In this document: positions 14,794 to 22,814 of the stretch, in pieces
Layout of the letters: each line of letters begins with the position of its first letter
How positions within the stretch are numbered: the first letter of the stretch is position 1
From: JBIOJM01 sp044450785
GTDB lineage: Bacteria > Planctomycetota > Planctomycetia > Isosphaerales > Isosphaeraceae
Length of the DNA: 24,868 nucleotides
Direction: 5' to 3'
NCBI GenBank assembly: GCA_044450785.1
Contig: JBIOJM010000130.1
Location: 1 to 24,868, forward strand
The notes under the pieces: model-generated
What the model was told of the DNA's origin: nothing
Database searches by the model: none
Seen by the model: only the letters and a program-made list of their open reading frames with translations
Made by a program: the position numbers and the translations under genes

Positions 14794-16929
14794 ATGCCAA
14801 TCCTGCTCATCGCCATGATGCTCCGCGCCGTGCCTGGCCAGGTGGCCGATCCTGGGACGTCCCCGGCGGCGCCCATCGTCATTCGTCTGGCAATGGAGCC
14901 CTTCGGCTATCACGGGGTGAGTCTTGACGAGGGGCTGCTCCGGCGGCAAGTCGACGCCGCCCGCGACGACTATCTGCGGATCCCGAACGATGACTTGCTC
15001 AAGGGCTTTCGCCAGCGGGTCGGCCGGCCGGCGCCGGGCTCCAACCTGGGGGGCTGGTACTCGTCGGATATCTTCCACGTCTTTGGCCAGGTCCTCTCCG
15101 GCCTGGCCCGGCTGTACGCAGCGACGGGCGACCCTGCCTGTCGCGAGAAGGCTGAGGCATTGCTCCAGGGTTGGGCCGAATGCATCGAGCCCGACGGCTA
15201 CTTCTTCTATTCGCGGAAGCCGAACGCACCTCACTACATCTACGACAAGATGGTCGGCGGCCTGGTTGACATGGTCGTCCACTGCAAGAGTAAAGCAGCG
15301 GCTGAGTCCCTCGTGAAGATCACCGGTTGGGCGGTCAAGAACCTCGACCGGACGAACGCCTACGCCTTCAGCGGGTCCGAGTGGTACACGCTGAGCGAGA
15401 ACCTTTACCGTGCCTACGGGGCGACTGGGGATCGGAAGTATCGCGACTTCGCGGCGGTCTGGCATTACACCGAGTACTGGGACCTATTCGCCCGCGGGGG
15501 CGACCTGTTCGGCGACCGCGGCAACGGCCGGCGGACCGAGGTCTATCACGCCTACAGCCACGTCAACAATCTGGGCGGTGCGGCCCAGGCATACCTTCAC
15601 TCCAGCGACCGGCGATTCCTTGACACCTTGATCCACGCCCACGACGACCTCGTGGCCCACCAATGCTTCGCCACGGGAGGATTCGGGCCAGACGAGCAGC
15701 TCTTACCCAGCGCCGCATGGCGGCGGAAGACGGATTACACCCACAACTCGTTCGAGACGCAGTGCGGGGCCTTCGCCGTCTTCAAGCTCTGCAAGTACCT
15801 GATGACGATCACCGGCGATGCCCGCTATGGCGACTGGATCGAGCGTCTGGCCTACAACGCCATCGCGGCGACCATCCCGATGTCGCCCGACGGACTCGTC
15901 TTCTATTACTCGGACTACAGCGCCTTGGGCGGGGCGAAACGGAACCATTCCGTCGGCTGGTCGTGCTGCACGGGCACGCGCCCGATGGCGCTCGCCGACC
16001 TCCATGACCTCGTCTACTTCCATGGTGCCGACGACCTCTACGTCAACCTGTTCGTTCCCTCGACCGTCGTCTGGGATCGTCCGGGCGGTCCGGTCACGCT
16101 CCGCCAAGTCACCCGCTTCCCGGAAACCGAGTCGACCGAGTTGATCATCGCGTTGCGTCGACCGGTAGCCTTCGGCCTGAAGCTGCGCGCGCCGGCGTGG
16201 CTGGCCGGTCCGCTTGGCATCTCGGTCAACGGCGAGCCGATCGTTGCAGCCGTCGATGCGCACGGATGGGCAATGGTGCGTCGAGAGTGGCAAAACGGCG
16301 ACCACGTCCTCGTTCGCCTACCGATGAAGTTCGACGTCCGACCGCTTGACTCTTCCGCGCCGTTTCCAGCGATGATCATGCGTGGTCCGGTTGCCATGGC
16401 GGTCCGTTCGCCGGCGCGGAACCCCGGTGCCTTGCTTCACGAGCTCGACCTGGCGCAAGCCCTCGTCCCCTCGAAGGGTGAGCCCCTGACCTACCACGCG
16501 CGTTCGGACCAAGACTTGCTCGTCCAGCCGTTCCACGCCTTCAAGCAAGGCGAGCCCTATTTCCTCTATCTCGACCCGAACCGATACTCGCATCGTCTCG
16601 CCCGGTTCTCGGGTGATGGTTGGCGGGAATCCGAGGCGTTTCGCTACAACGATCGCCCCGGCGCGTCGGTCGCGTTTGCGTTCAAAGGGAAGGGCATCCG
16701 CTGGATCGGGTACCGCTTCGACGACGCCGGCATTGCCGAGATCCGCATCGACGATGGGCCGGTCGTCAAGGTCGACCAGTACGCCCCGCAGCGCGACCAG
16801 CCCTTCGAGTGGGTCAAGGACGGCCTGCCCGCCGGCAGCCACCGCCTCACGATCACGATTCTCGACCGTAAGCCAGAACGCTCCAAGGGTCGCTTCATCA
16901 ACGTCGCCGGGTTTGAGGTGATTCGCTGA
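14794..16929 (+). CDS. GH127-type (DUF1680) glycoside hydrolase with C-terminal beta-sandwich module
   Basis: A 711-residue protein of the beta-L-arabinofuranosidase clan (Glyco_hydro_127). A short hydrophobic N-terminus suggests export. The (alpha/alpha)6 barrel covers about residues 30-410, with repeated helical-hairpin motifs such as LSGLARLYAATGDPACREKAEALLQ. The zinc/cysteine site of GH127 is recognisable: Glu321 and Cys324 (FETQCGAF) and Cys391-Cys392 (GWSCCTGTRP), the first of which corresponds to the nucleophile in characterised members. Beta-sandwich domains follow. The last 95 residues (from about YNDRPGASVAF) form a jelly-roll-like module seen in many planctomycete glycosidases. 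Family members release L-arabinofuranose or related sugars; specificity here is unknown. GAGGGG 4 nt before the ATG fixes the start. Confidence 0.85.
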   Translation: MPILLIAMMLRAVPGQVADPGTSPAAPIVIRLAMEPFGYHGVSLDEGLLRRQVDAARDDYLRIPNDDLLKGFRQRVGRPAPGSNLGGWYSSDIFHVFGQVLSGLARLYAATGDPACREKAEALLQGWAECIEPDGYFFYSRKPNAPHYIYDKMVGGLVDMVVHCKSKAAAESLVKITGWAVKNLDRTNAYAFSGSEWYTLSENLYRAYGATGDRKYRDFAAVWHYTEYWDLFARGGDLFGDRGNGRRTEVYHAYSHVNNLGGAAQAYLHSSDRRFLDTLIHAHDDLVAHQCFATGGFGPDEQLLPSAAWRRKTDYTHNSFETQCGAFAVFKLCKYLMTITGDARYGDWIERLAYNAIAATIPMSPDGLVFYYSDYSALGGAKRNHSVGWSCCTGTRPMALADLHDLVYFHGADDLYVNLFVPSTVVWDRPGGPVTLRQVTRFPETESTELIIALRRPVAFGLKLRAPAWLAGPLGISVNGEPIVAAVDAHGWAMVRREWQNGDHVLVRLPMKFDVRPLDSSAPFPAMIMRGPVAMAVRSPARNPGALLHELDLAQALVPSKGEPLTYHARSDQDLLVQPFHAFKQGEPYFLYLDPNRYSHRLARFSGDGWRESEAFRYNDRPGASVAFAFKGKGIRWIGYRFDDAGIAEIRIDDGPVVKVDQYAPQRDQPFEWVKDGLPAGSHRLTITILDRKPERSKGRFINVAGFEVIR

Positions 16930-16972
16930 GGTTTCGAAGAAGACGACCGTCGAGCTCGAGAGGACGGCTGCG

Positions 16973-17224
16973 ATGAACGGGACAGGCGCGGATGCAGGCA
17001 CCGACAGCGGATTCGGCTGGGGTCTGGTCATCCTTGGCCTGATCATCGCCGGGGTCGGGCTGATCTGGGTGTTCGCCCCGAACTTTCCCAGGCTGGGCAA
17101 GCTCCCTGGCGACATCGTGATCGAGGGGAAGAGCAGTCGGTTCTACTTCCCAGTTGTGACGTGCCTGCTGATCAGTGTCGTGCTGAGCTTGGTGACGTGG
17201 CTCATCCGGACCGTGATGAAGTGA
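16973..17224 (+). CDS. DUF2905 family small membrane protein
   Basis: An 83-residue protein with two transmembrane helices (about 17-36 and 59-79). Between them is the family signature LGKLPGDIVIEGKSSRFYFPV. DUF2905 proteins are widespread, small and of unknown function. It lies 43 nt after the glycosidase and is probably its co-transcript. Its last 23 nt overlap convergently with the minus-strand antitoxin-like ORF. Confidence 0.85.
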   Translation: MNGTGADAGTDSGFGWGLVILGLIIAGVGLIWVFAPNFPRLGKLPGDIVIEGKSSRFYFPVVTCLLISVVLSLVTWLIRTVMK

Positions 17225-17387
17225 TCGGATTGTTTCGGGTCCGGGCGATCTCCTCATCGAAGTCATCGATGGCGACCAGCAAGAATTCACTGCCATCCGC
17301 CAAGCGGACAATGAGGTCTTCATCCCGTGCCTGATCGAGCAGACGGGCCACGTCTGGCGGGGCTTGAGCGAAATCGATTGTTTTCAC
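17202..17387 (-). CDS. Small antitoxin-like protein, C-terminally truncated
   Basis: 61 codons from a GTG at 17387. The opening MKTIDFAQAPPDVARLLDQA, with DLIVRLADGSEFLLVAIDDFDEEIARTR after it, matches a small planctomycete family of antitoxin-like proteins that begin MKTIDxxxA and have an LRxxDGxEFxxxxIDDF core. Members are usually longer after the EIxRTRxN segment. Here it ends NNPITSSRSG, reading into the antisense of the DUF2905 3' end, so the true C-terminus appears lost. The GTG overlaps the stop of the upstream ORF as GTGA, indicating translational coupling. No toxin partner is recognised. Confidence 0.6.
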   Translation of the reverse strand: MKTIDFAQAPPDVARLLDQARDEDLIVRLADGSEFLLVAIDDFDEEIARTRNNPITSSRSG

Positions 17388-17548
17388 AGCTCGTACTTCT
17401 CACGATGATCGCCAGAGTGCAGGTGAACGTCGTCGTAGCTGGTATAAGTCCAGGTCGAGAGCGGAAACGAAACACCTTTGACGTCCGAGACGTTGACTTC
17501 AGTATACCGGACGCCCAATTGCCATGCGAGTCTACCTGCGTTCCTCAA
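17384..17548 (-). CDS. Unrecognised small ORF or 3' gene remnant, coupled to the antitoxin-like ORF
   Basis: On the minus strand a frame open from about 17568 reads through WQLGVRYTEVNVSDV, SFPLSTWTYTSYDDVH and HSGDHREKYEL to TGA at 17386-17384. The composition (aromatic and acidic, low Arg in the second half) looks like real protein, and the stop overlaps the next GTG by 4 nt (GTGA). A TTG at 17548 is the only plausible start, without a good ribosome-binding site, so this may be the C-terminal end of a longer gene that lost its 5' part. Family not recognised. Confidence 0.4.
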   Translation of the reverse strand: MRNAGRLAWQLGVRYTEVNVSDVKGVSFPLSTWTYTSYDDVHLHSGDHREKYEL

Positions 17549-17608
17549 TCGGCACCGTCGTCGGCCTCAGCCGTTCTAAGCCCGCAGCTCCACCTCGGTC
17601 TCTGGAAA

Positions 17609-18655
17609 TTACGGTTCCATCGTCGGCATCACGTCCTCCATCAATCTCCTGAGGCTGTCGCGGACGAGCTCGTGCGTCAGGCCGGCCCATCGCACCTCCA
17701 CGTTGGCGACGTCGAAGGGCACCTGTTCGTACAGCGCACGGAGTTGCCGTGCGACCGACTCCGGGCCGCCGCCGATGAAGTTGATGGGATGCGCGCACAA
17801 GTCCGGGGGTCGCACGGGCTCCGGAGTCTCGGCGGGTATCTTGCCTTCCTGCCGGAAGCGCCGCCAGAGGATTCGAAGGGCGGGCTCCGCGCGAGCGAAG
17901 GCGCTCTCATCGTCCGGGCCGACGAAGACCGGACGGTTGGCAGCAACCAGCCCCATGCCACTTGCCGCGTGGTAGGCGGCGCGGTATTGCCGGTACTGTT
18001 CCGGCGTCCGCAGGTGGGAGAAGAACATGTTGAAATTGAGCGCCCCGGCGATCCGGGCGGAGCCCAGGCTGTTCACCGCCACCCAGCAGCGGCGCGGCAG
18101 GACGGCTGTCGGAACCGGCAGCGGCTGATGCGGCGGGACAGGAAAGTACCGCGGCGATTCGCTCGTCCCTGCCTTTGCCCCGATTCCGCCTTCGCTCCAT
18201 GCCGAGCAGATGAGCCGCAGCGCCTCCTCGAAGCGTGCGTGGCGCTCGTCGTCATCGGTCTCGGGGAGGCCGAAGAAGCCGAACTCCTCGGGCGTGCTGC
18301 CGCTGCCGAACCCAACGGCCGTTCGCCCCCCCATCAGCAAATCCGCGACCGACACCTGTTCGGCGACGTCGAGCGGATGGTGAAGGTTGAGACAGATGAT
18401 CGCGGTGCCCAGACGGATGCGCTGAGTCTGGCCAGCCAGGTGCAACGCGAAAAGCAAGGGCGTGGGCAAGTGTCCGTGATGTGCATGGGCGTGGTGCTCC
18501 GAAAACCAGGCGTATTGCACGCCAAGCTGATCGGCCAGCCGGACCAAGTCCACCACGTCGTCGAAAATCGCCGCCGAGGGCTGGTCCCGCGGGCCCTCGA
18601 GATGGTCGGTCAAGCCGATTTGAAATAGGCTCAAGGTCGATCTTGTCCATTCCAT
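17609..18655 (-). CDS. LLM-class flavin-dependent oxidoreductase (luciferase-like)
   Basis: A 348-residue TIM-barrel protein of the bacterial luciferase-like monooxygenase family. Visible family elements are QLGVQYAWFSEHH at about 43-55, TPLLFALHLAGQTQRIRLGTAI at about 65-86, NLHHPLDVAEQVSVADLL and GRTAVGFGSGSTPEEF at about 90-125, and a C-terminal INFIGGGPESVARQL. Such enzymes use reduced FMN or F420 and oxygen to oxidise diverse substrates; the substrate is unknown. The gene starts 31 nt downstream of the DUF1501 stop on the same strand, so it is probably the last gene of a three-gene operon. No strong ribosome-binding site is apparent. Confidence 0.88.
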   Translation of the reverse strand: MEWTRSTLSLFQIGLTDHLEGPRDQPSAAIFDDVVDLVRLADQLGVQYAWFSEHHAHAHHGHLPTPLLFALHLAGQTQRIRLGTAIICLNLHHPLDVAEQVSVADLLMGGRTAVGFGSGSTPEEFGFFGLPETDDDERHARFEEALRLICSAWSEGGIGAKAGTSESPRYFPVPPHQPLPVPTAVLPRRCWVAVNSLGSARIAGALNFNMFFSHLRTPEQYRQYRAAYHAASGMGLVAANRPVFVGPDDESAFARAEPALRILWRRFRQEGKIPAETPEPVRPPDLCAHPINFIGGGPESVARQLRALYEQVPFDVANVEVRWAGLTHELVRDSLRRLMEDVMPTMEP

Positions 18656-18686
18656 ACCCGGGCGAGGAGTCGGTGTCAGTCCCAGC

Positions 18687-20141
18687 TCATGCGATCAGGT
18701 GCTTGACGACATTCCCGTGCACGTCGGTCAGCCGGAAGTCACGGCCCTGGAAACGGTAGGTCAACCGCGTGTGGTCGAGCCCCATGAGCTGGAGGATGGT
18801 GGCTTGAAGGTCATGGACGTGCATCCGGTTCTCCACGGAATGATATCCCAGCTCGTCGGTCGCACCGTAGCTGATGCCTCGCTTGACGCCTCCCCCAGCC
18901 ATCCAGACGGTGAAGGCGTGCTGGTTATGGTCGCGCCCGAGCCACTTCGAGCCGTTGCGTTCCTCGTTCATCGGGGTCCGGCCGAACTCGCCGCCCCAGA
19001 CGATCAGCGTCTCGTCGAAGAGCCCGCGCTGCTTGAGGTCCTTGATCAGGGCGGCGATCGGCTGGTCGGTTTCCCGGCAGCGGTTGACCAGCCCGTATCG
19101 GATGTCGTTCGACTGGTCATTGCCGTGCTGGTCCCAGCCCCAGTGGTAGAGCTGGACGAAGCGGACGCCGCTCTCGACCAAGCGGCGAGCCAGCAGGCAG
19201 TTGTTGGCGAAAGCGCTCTCACCGGGGCGAGTACCATACATCTCGTGGATCGCGCGTGGCTCATTGGCGATGTTCATGAGATCCGGCACGCTGGTCTGCA
19301 TCTTGTAGGCCATTTCGTACTGCGAGATGCGGGTGAGGATCTCCGGGTCGCCCACGGCGTCGAGGTGGAGCTGGTTGAGTGCCTGGATCTTGTCGATCGA
19401 CCGCCGGCGCTGCTGGCGGGTCATGCCGGCGGGGTTTGAGAGAAAGAGTACGGGATCACCGGCCGATCGGAGCTGGACTCCCTGATAGATCGTCGGCAGG
19501 AAGGCACTTCCCCAGAGTGAGGTTCCACCGTCCGGCGCGGCGGTGCCCGATACCAAGACGACGAAGCTCGGCAGGTCACGGTTCTCGGTCCCGAGCCCAT
19601 AGGACAGCCAGGAACCCATGCTCGGCCGCCCCAGCCGCGCCGATCCGGTGTGGATGAACAACTGAGCCGGAGCATGGTTGAACTGGTCCGTGTACATCGA
19701 TCGGATGATCGCGATGTCGTCGGCCACGGTTGCCAGGTGCGGCAGGACGTCCGACATGACCTGGCCCGATTTCCCGCGCGGTGCGAACCGGTGGGGCGAA
19801 CCGAGCAGCTTGGGCGGTCCCTTGAGGAACGCGAACTGCTGGCCCCGGATGTACGAATCGGGGCAGAGCTGACCGTTCAGCTCATTGAGCTTTGGTTTGT
19901 GGTCGAACATGTCGAGAGTCGACGGGGCCCCCGCCATGTGCAGGTAGATGATGTTCTTGGCCCGAGGTGTGAAATGAGGCGCCTTGGGGCGGAGCGGATC
20001 GGCGGACTCGGGATCCGGGGCGGCGGCGAAGAGGCCCTCGTTCATCAGCGACGCAAGGGCGATCGTACCCAGACCGGTGACGGAGTCCTTGAAGAACTGC
20101 CGCCGCGTTTGCGCCTTGAGGATCTCTTCCCGCGGGTTCAT
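18687..20141 (-). CDS. DUF1501 family protein, Tat-exported
   Basis: 484 residues from the ATG at 20141, chosen because AGGAG lies 7 nt upstream; an in-frame ATG at 20162 is 7 codons earlier. A Tat leader is visible: AQTRRQFFKDSVTGLGTIALASL. Family signatures are MAGAPSTLDMFDHKP (near residue 69) and GGEFGRTPMN followed by GRDHNQHAFTVWMAGGGVKRG (near 390-430). It follows the DUF1549/DUF1553 gene by 68 nt, the common planctomycete DUF1549-DUF1501 pair. The family has an alkaline phosphatase/sulfatase-like fold but no established substrate. Confidence 0.92.
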   Translation of the reverse strand: MNPREEILKAQTRRQFFKDSVTGLGTIALASLMNEGLFAAAPDPESADPLRPKAPHFTPRAKNIIYLHMAGAPSTLDMFDHKPKLNELNGQLCPDSYIRGQQFAFLKGPPKLLGSPHRFAPRGKSGQVMSDVLPHLATVADDIAIIRSMYTDQFNHAPAQLFIHTGSARLGRPSMGSWLSYGLGTENRDLPSFVVLVSGTAAPDGGTSLWGSAFLPTIYQGVQLRSAGDPVLFLSNPAGMTRQQRRRSIDKIQALNQLHLDAVGDPEILTRISQYEMAYKMQTSVPDLMNIANEPRAIHEMYGTRPGESAFANNCLLARRLVESGVRFVQLYHWGWDQHGNDQSNDIRYGLVNRCRETDQPIAALIKDLKQRGLFDETLIVWGGEFGRTPMNEERNGSKWLGRDHNQHAFTVWMAGGGVKRGISYGATDELGYHSVENRMHVHDLQATILQLMGLDHTRLTYRFQGRDFRLTDVHGNVVKHLIA

Positions 20142-20209
20142 CAGTCGTCTCCTGGGGTTCACATTCGACTCGATCCGGGCGTCACGCCGTACAAGGCCGA
20201 CGTTGATTG

Positions 20210-22609
20210 TCAGCCTTTGGTCAAGGTCTCATCAAGGTTCAAGAGCACGTTGGCCACCACGGTCCAGGCAGCGAGCTCGGCCTTGTCCAGGCCGCCGGCG
20301 CTGATGGTCATGGCGAGCCCGGTCATGGCTGTGGCTAGGGCGGCGGCGGGATCGCGGCGGTAGCGGTCGAGGTTTTCGTGATAGAGCTCGACCAAATGGC
20401 CCGACTCGGCCGGCAGAGGCTTGCGGGCGAGCACGAGCCGGAATGCAAGGACGGCCCTGTCCTCGATCGTCCCCTTCGACTCCGCCAAGATCCGCCTGGC
20501 CAGAGCAGCCGCGGGCTGGACGAAGGCCGGATCGTTGAGCGTCGCCAGCGCCTGAAGGGGGGTGTTGGTCCGGGCGCGGCGCTCGCAGGAGACTTCGCGG
20601 CTCGGGGCGTCGAAGGTGATGAACGCGGGATAGGGAGCCGAACGGCGCCAGAACGTATAGAGTCCCCGGCGGAACTGGTTGCCGTTCTTGCTCTCGATCC
20701 AGCGGTCGTTGCTGTATGGGGCGAACCAGATCCCCTCGGGCTGGTAGGGGAAGACGCTCGGGCCGCCGATCGCCCGTTTCAAGAGTCCGCTGACCGCCAG
20801 GGCCTGGTCACGGACCATTTCGGCCTCCATGCGGAACCGAGGTCCCCGGCTGAACAGGCGATTGTAAGGGTCGCGCTCGAGCCGATCGGGAGTGACGCGA
20901 GACGACTGGCGATAAGTCGCCGAGGTCACGATCAACCGATGCATCGCCTTCAAGCTCCACGACTGCCCGGTGAATTCCTTGGCGAGCCAGGCGAGCAGCT
21001 CCGGATGACTCGGCGGCTCGCCCTGCACGCCGAAATCCTCGCTGGTCTCCACAATTCCCCGGCCGAAATCCTGGGCCCAGAGCCGGTTCATGATCACCCG
21101 GCCGACCAGGGGGTCGCGGGGATCGACCAGCCACCGCGCCAGGCCCAGGCGATTGAGCGGTTGATCTGGGGACAGGGGGTGCAAGACCTTCGGCACCGCG
21201 GGGGAAACCGGCTCGCCTTTGACGTTGTGGCTGCCGCGGATGAGGACGGTCGTCGCTCGGGGCTGCGGAAGCTCCCGCATCACCATGGTTGTGGCCGGTC
21301 GGATGGCTGTCTCTTGCTTCTTCAAGGCAGCAATCTTGTCCCGGATCGGCTTCAGAGTGATTTCCTTCTCGGAAGTTGGAATTTTGGCGCTGGCCTTGGT
21401 TGCCTGGTCGAGCTGGGCCTGCCACCGCGCCAGCTTGGCGCGGATCGCGCCTTGCTTCGCGGTTTGTTCGGGGCTGGGGAGGGCGACGTCGGGCGCGGTG
21501 CTGCCGCCGCCGTCGGCGGTGTTGTTGAAGAATGCGAAGAGCTGAAAATACTCCTTTTGCGCGAACGGGTCGTACTTGTGGTCATGGCACTGAGCGCAAC
21601 CGATTGTGGTTCCCATCCAGACCTGCATCGTGGTGTTGACTCGATCGACGACGGCGGCGACCCGGAATTCCTCGTCGTCGATTCCACCCTCCGTGTTGAC
21701 GACCGTATTGCGATGAAAGCCGGTGGCGACGCGCTGGTCGGTCGTTGCGTCCGGGAGTAGGTCGCCCGCGATTTGCTCGACCGTGAACCGATCGAACGGC
21801 AGATCCCGATTGAAGGCGCGGATCACCCAGTCGCGATAGGGCCAAATCGAACGGCCGCCGTCTTTCTCGTAGCCGTTGGTGTCGGCGTAGCGCGCCTGGT
21901 CAAGCCATGGCCGCGCCTGGCGCTCTCCATGGTGCGGTGAAGCGAGCAGCCGGTCCACGACCCTCTCGTAGGCGCCGGGGTTGCGGTCGTTTTCGAACGC
22001 GTCTACCTCACCGGGGGTCGGGGGCAGGCCGATCAGGTCGAGGCTGACGCGGCGGATCAGTGTGGCGCGATCAGCCTCGGGCGAAGGATGCAATCCTTCG
22101 CGTTCCAGTCGAGCCAGCACGAAGTGATCGATCAGGTTCCGTGGCCATCGTCGATCGTTCACCGGGGGCGGCGGGCCGCTTGCAGGCAAGGCATAGGACC
22201 AGTGGCCATCCCACTTCGCCCCCTCCGCAACCCACCGGCGCAGGAGGTCGATCTGCTGCTTGTTCAGGCGTTTCTTGGACTTCGGCGGCGGCATCACCTC
22301 ATCGGGATCGTCGGAGCTGATGCGCTGGATCAGCTCGCTCTCGTCGACCTGGGCGGGTACGATCACCGCGTAGCCCGAGCGGTCGCGAAACGCGTCCTCC
22401 TTGCGATCCAGCCGCAGGTCCGCCTTCCTCGCCTTCTGGTCCGGCCCGTGGCACGCGTAGCAATGTTCCGAAAGGATCGGCCGGATCTCGCGGTCAAAAT
22501 CGACGGGGCGGCCCGCGCGCGCCGGATTCGCACTGGATGCGCCGAACATCCAGCCCCAAGCGATCAGGACGATGCCAAGCCGCGCGAGTCGTTTGTTCAA
22601 CGATCGCAT
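20210..22609 (-). CDS. PSCyt1-DUF1549-DUF1553 secreted cytochrome-like protein
   Basis: 799 residues from the ATG at 22609, preferred because GGAGG (plus positions 22620-22624) lies 10 nt upstream and a classical signal peptide follows (MRSLNKRLARLG, hydrophobic run, cleavage near ARA). An ATG at 22654 is in frame and overlaps an upstream stop. Domains: PSCyt1 with CYACH (Cys50, Cys53, His54) and VMPPPKSKKRL; DUF1549 with HFVLARLEREGL, RRVSLDLIGLPPTPGEVDAF, ARYADTNGYEKDGGR and a second CAQCH (Cys338, Cys341, His342) in the CAQCHDHKYDP signature; DUF1553 with NRLGLARWLVDPRDPLVGRV and TNTPLQALATLNDP. The two CxxCH motifs predict haem c. Its role is unproven, likely periplasmic electron transfer or polymer metabolism with its DUF1501 partner. 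Confidence 0.92.
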   Translation of the reverse strand: MRSLNKRLARLGIVLIAWGWMFGASSANPARAGRPVDFDREIRPILSEHCYACHGPDQKARKADLRLDRKEDAFRDRSGYAVIVPAQVDESELIQRISSDDPDEVMPPPKSKKRLNKQQIDLLRRWVAEGAKWDGHWSYALPASGPPPPVNDRRWPRNLIDHFVLARLEREGLHPSPEADRATLIRRVSLDLIGLPPTPGEVDAFENDRNPGAYERVVDRLLASPHHGERQARPWLDQARYADTNGYEKDGGRSIWPYRDWVIRAFNRDLPFDRFTVEQIAGDLLPDATTDQRVATGFHRNTVVNTEGGIDDEEFRVAAVVDRVNTTMQVWMGTTIGCAQCHDHKYDPFAQKEYFQLFAFFNNTADGGGSTAPDVALPSPEQTAKQGAIRAKLARWQAQLDQATKASAKIPTSEKEITLKPIRDKIAALKKQETAIRPATTMVMRELPQPRATTVLIRGSHNVKGEPVSPAVPKVLHPLSPDQPLNRLGLARWLVDPRDPLVGRVIMNRLWAQDFGRGIVETSEDFGVQGEPPSHPELLAWLAKEFTGQSWSLKAMHRLIVTSATYRQSSRVTPDRLERDPYNRLFSRGPRFRMEAEMVRDQALAVSGLLKRAIGGPSVFPYQPEGIWFAPYSNDRWIESKNGNQFRRGLYTFWRRSAPYPAFITFDAPSREVSCERRARTNTPLQALATLNDPAFVQPAAALARRILAESKGTIEDRAVLAFRLVLARKPLPAESGHLVELYHENLDRYRRDPAAALATAMTGLAMTISAGGLDKAELAAWTVVANVLLNLDETLTKG

Positions 22610-22650
22610 TTTGGAGAAGCCTCCGTACGCCCAAAGAAGCAAGGGATTTC

Positions 22651-22800
22651 TCATCGATCGATTATACTCACGGCGCTGTCATGATTGCCTATAGGGTCAA
22701 CTTGGGTGATGAAAAGTTGGGCTCGCACCGGCTGAGTGCTCATCCCGGCTTCGTAAGGTGTCTGGTGGCCTTTCAGGTACTTGCTGAAGTAAGCATGCGG
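22651..22800 (-). pseudogene. Unrecognised short coding remnant upstream of the DUF1549 gene
   Basis: Between two stops, 49 codons on the minus strand read from PHAYFSKYLKGHQTPYEAGM through QLFITQVDPIGN to IIDR. The sequence is protein-like, but there is no start codon with a ribosome-binding site. Its TGA (22653-22651) overlaps the alternative ATG of the DUF1549 gene at 22654 as ATGA, an arrangement typical of coupled genes. It may be the 3' end of a deleted upstream gene. Family not recognised. Confidence 0.3.
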
Positions 22801-22814
22801 TCAAGCCAGCTCCT

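Noticed and set aside
17327..18628. 433-codon plus-strand ORF opposite the LLM oxidoreductase
   Set aside because: The minus strand encodes an unmistakable luciferase-like enzyme; the plus frame is Arg/Ala/Pro shadow sequence.
20378..21760. 460-codon plus-strand ORF opposite the DUF1549 gene
   Set aside because: Shadow of the DUF1549/DUF1553 coding frame; no domain signature.
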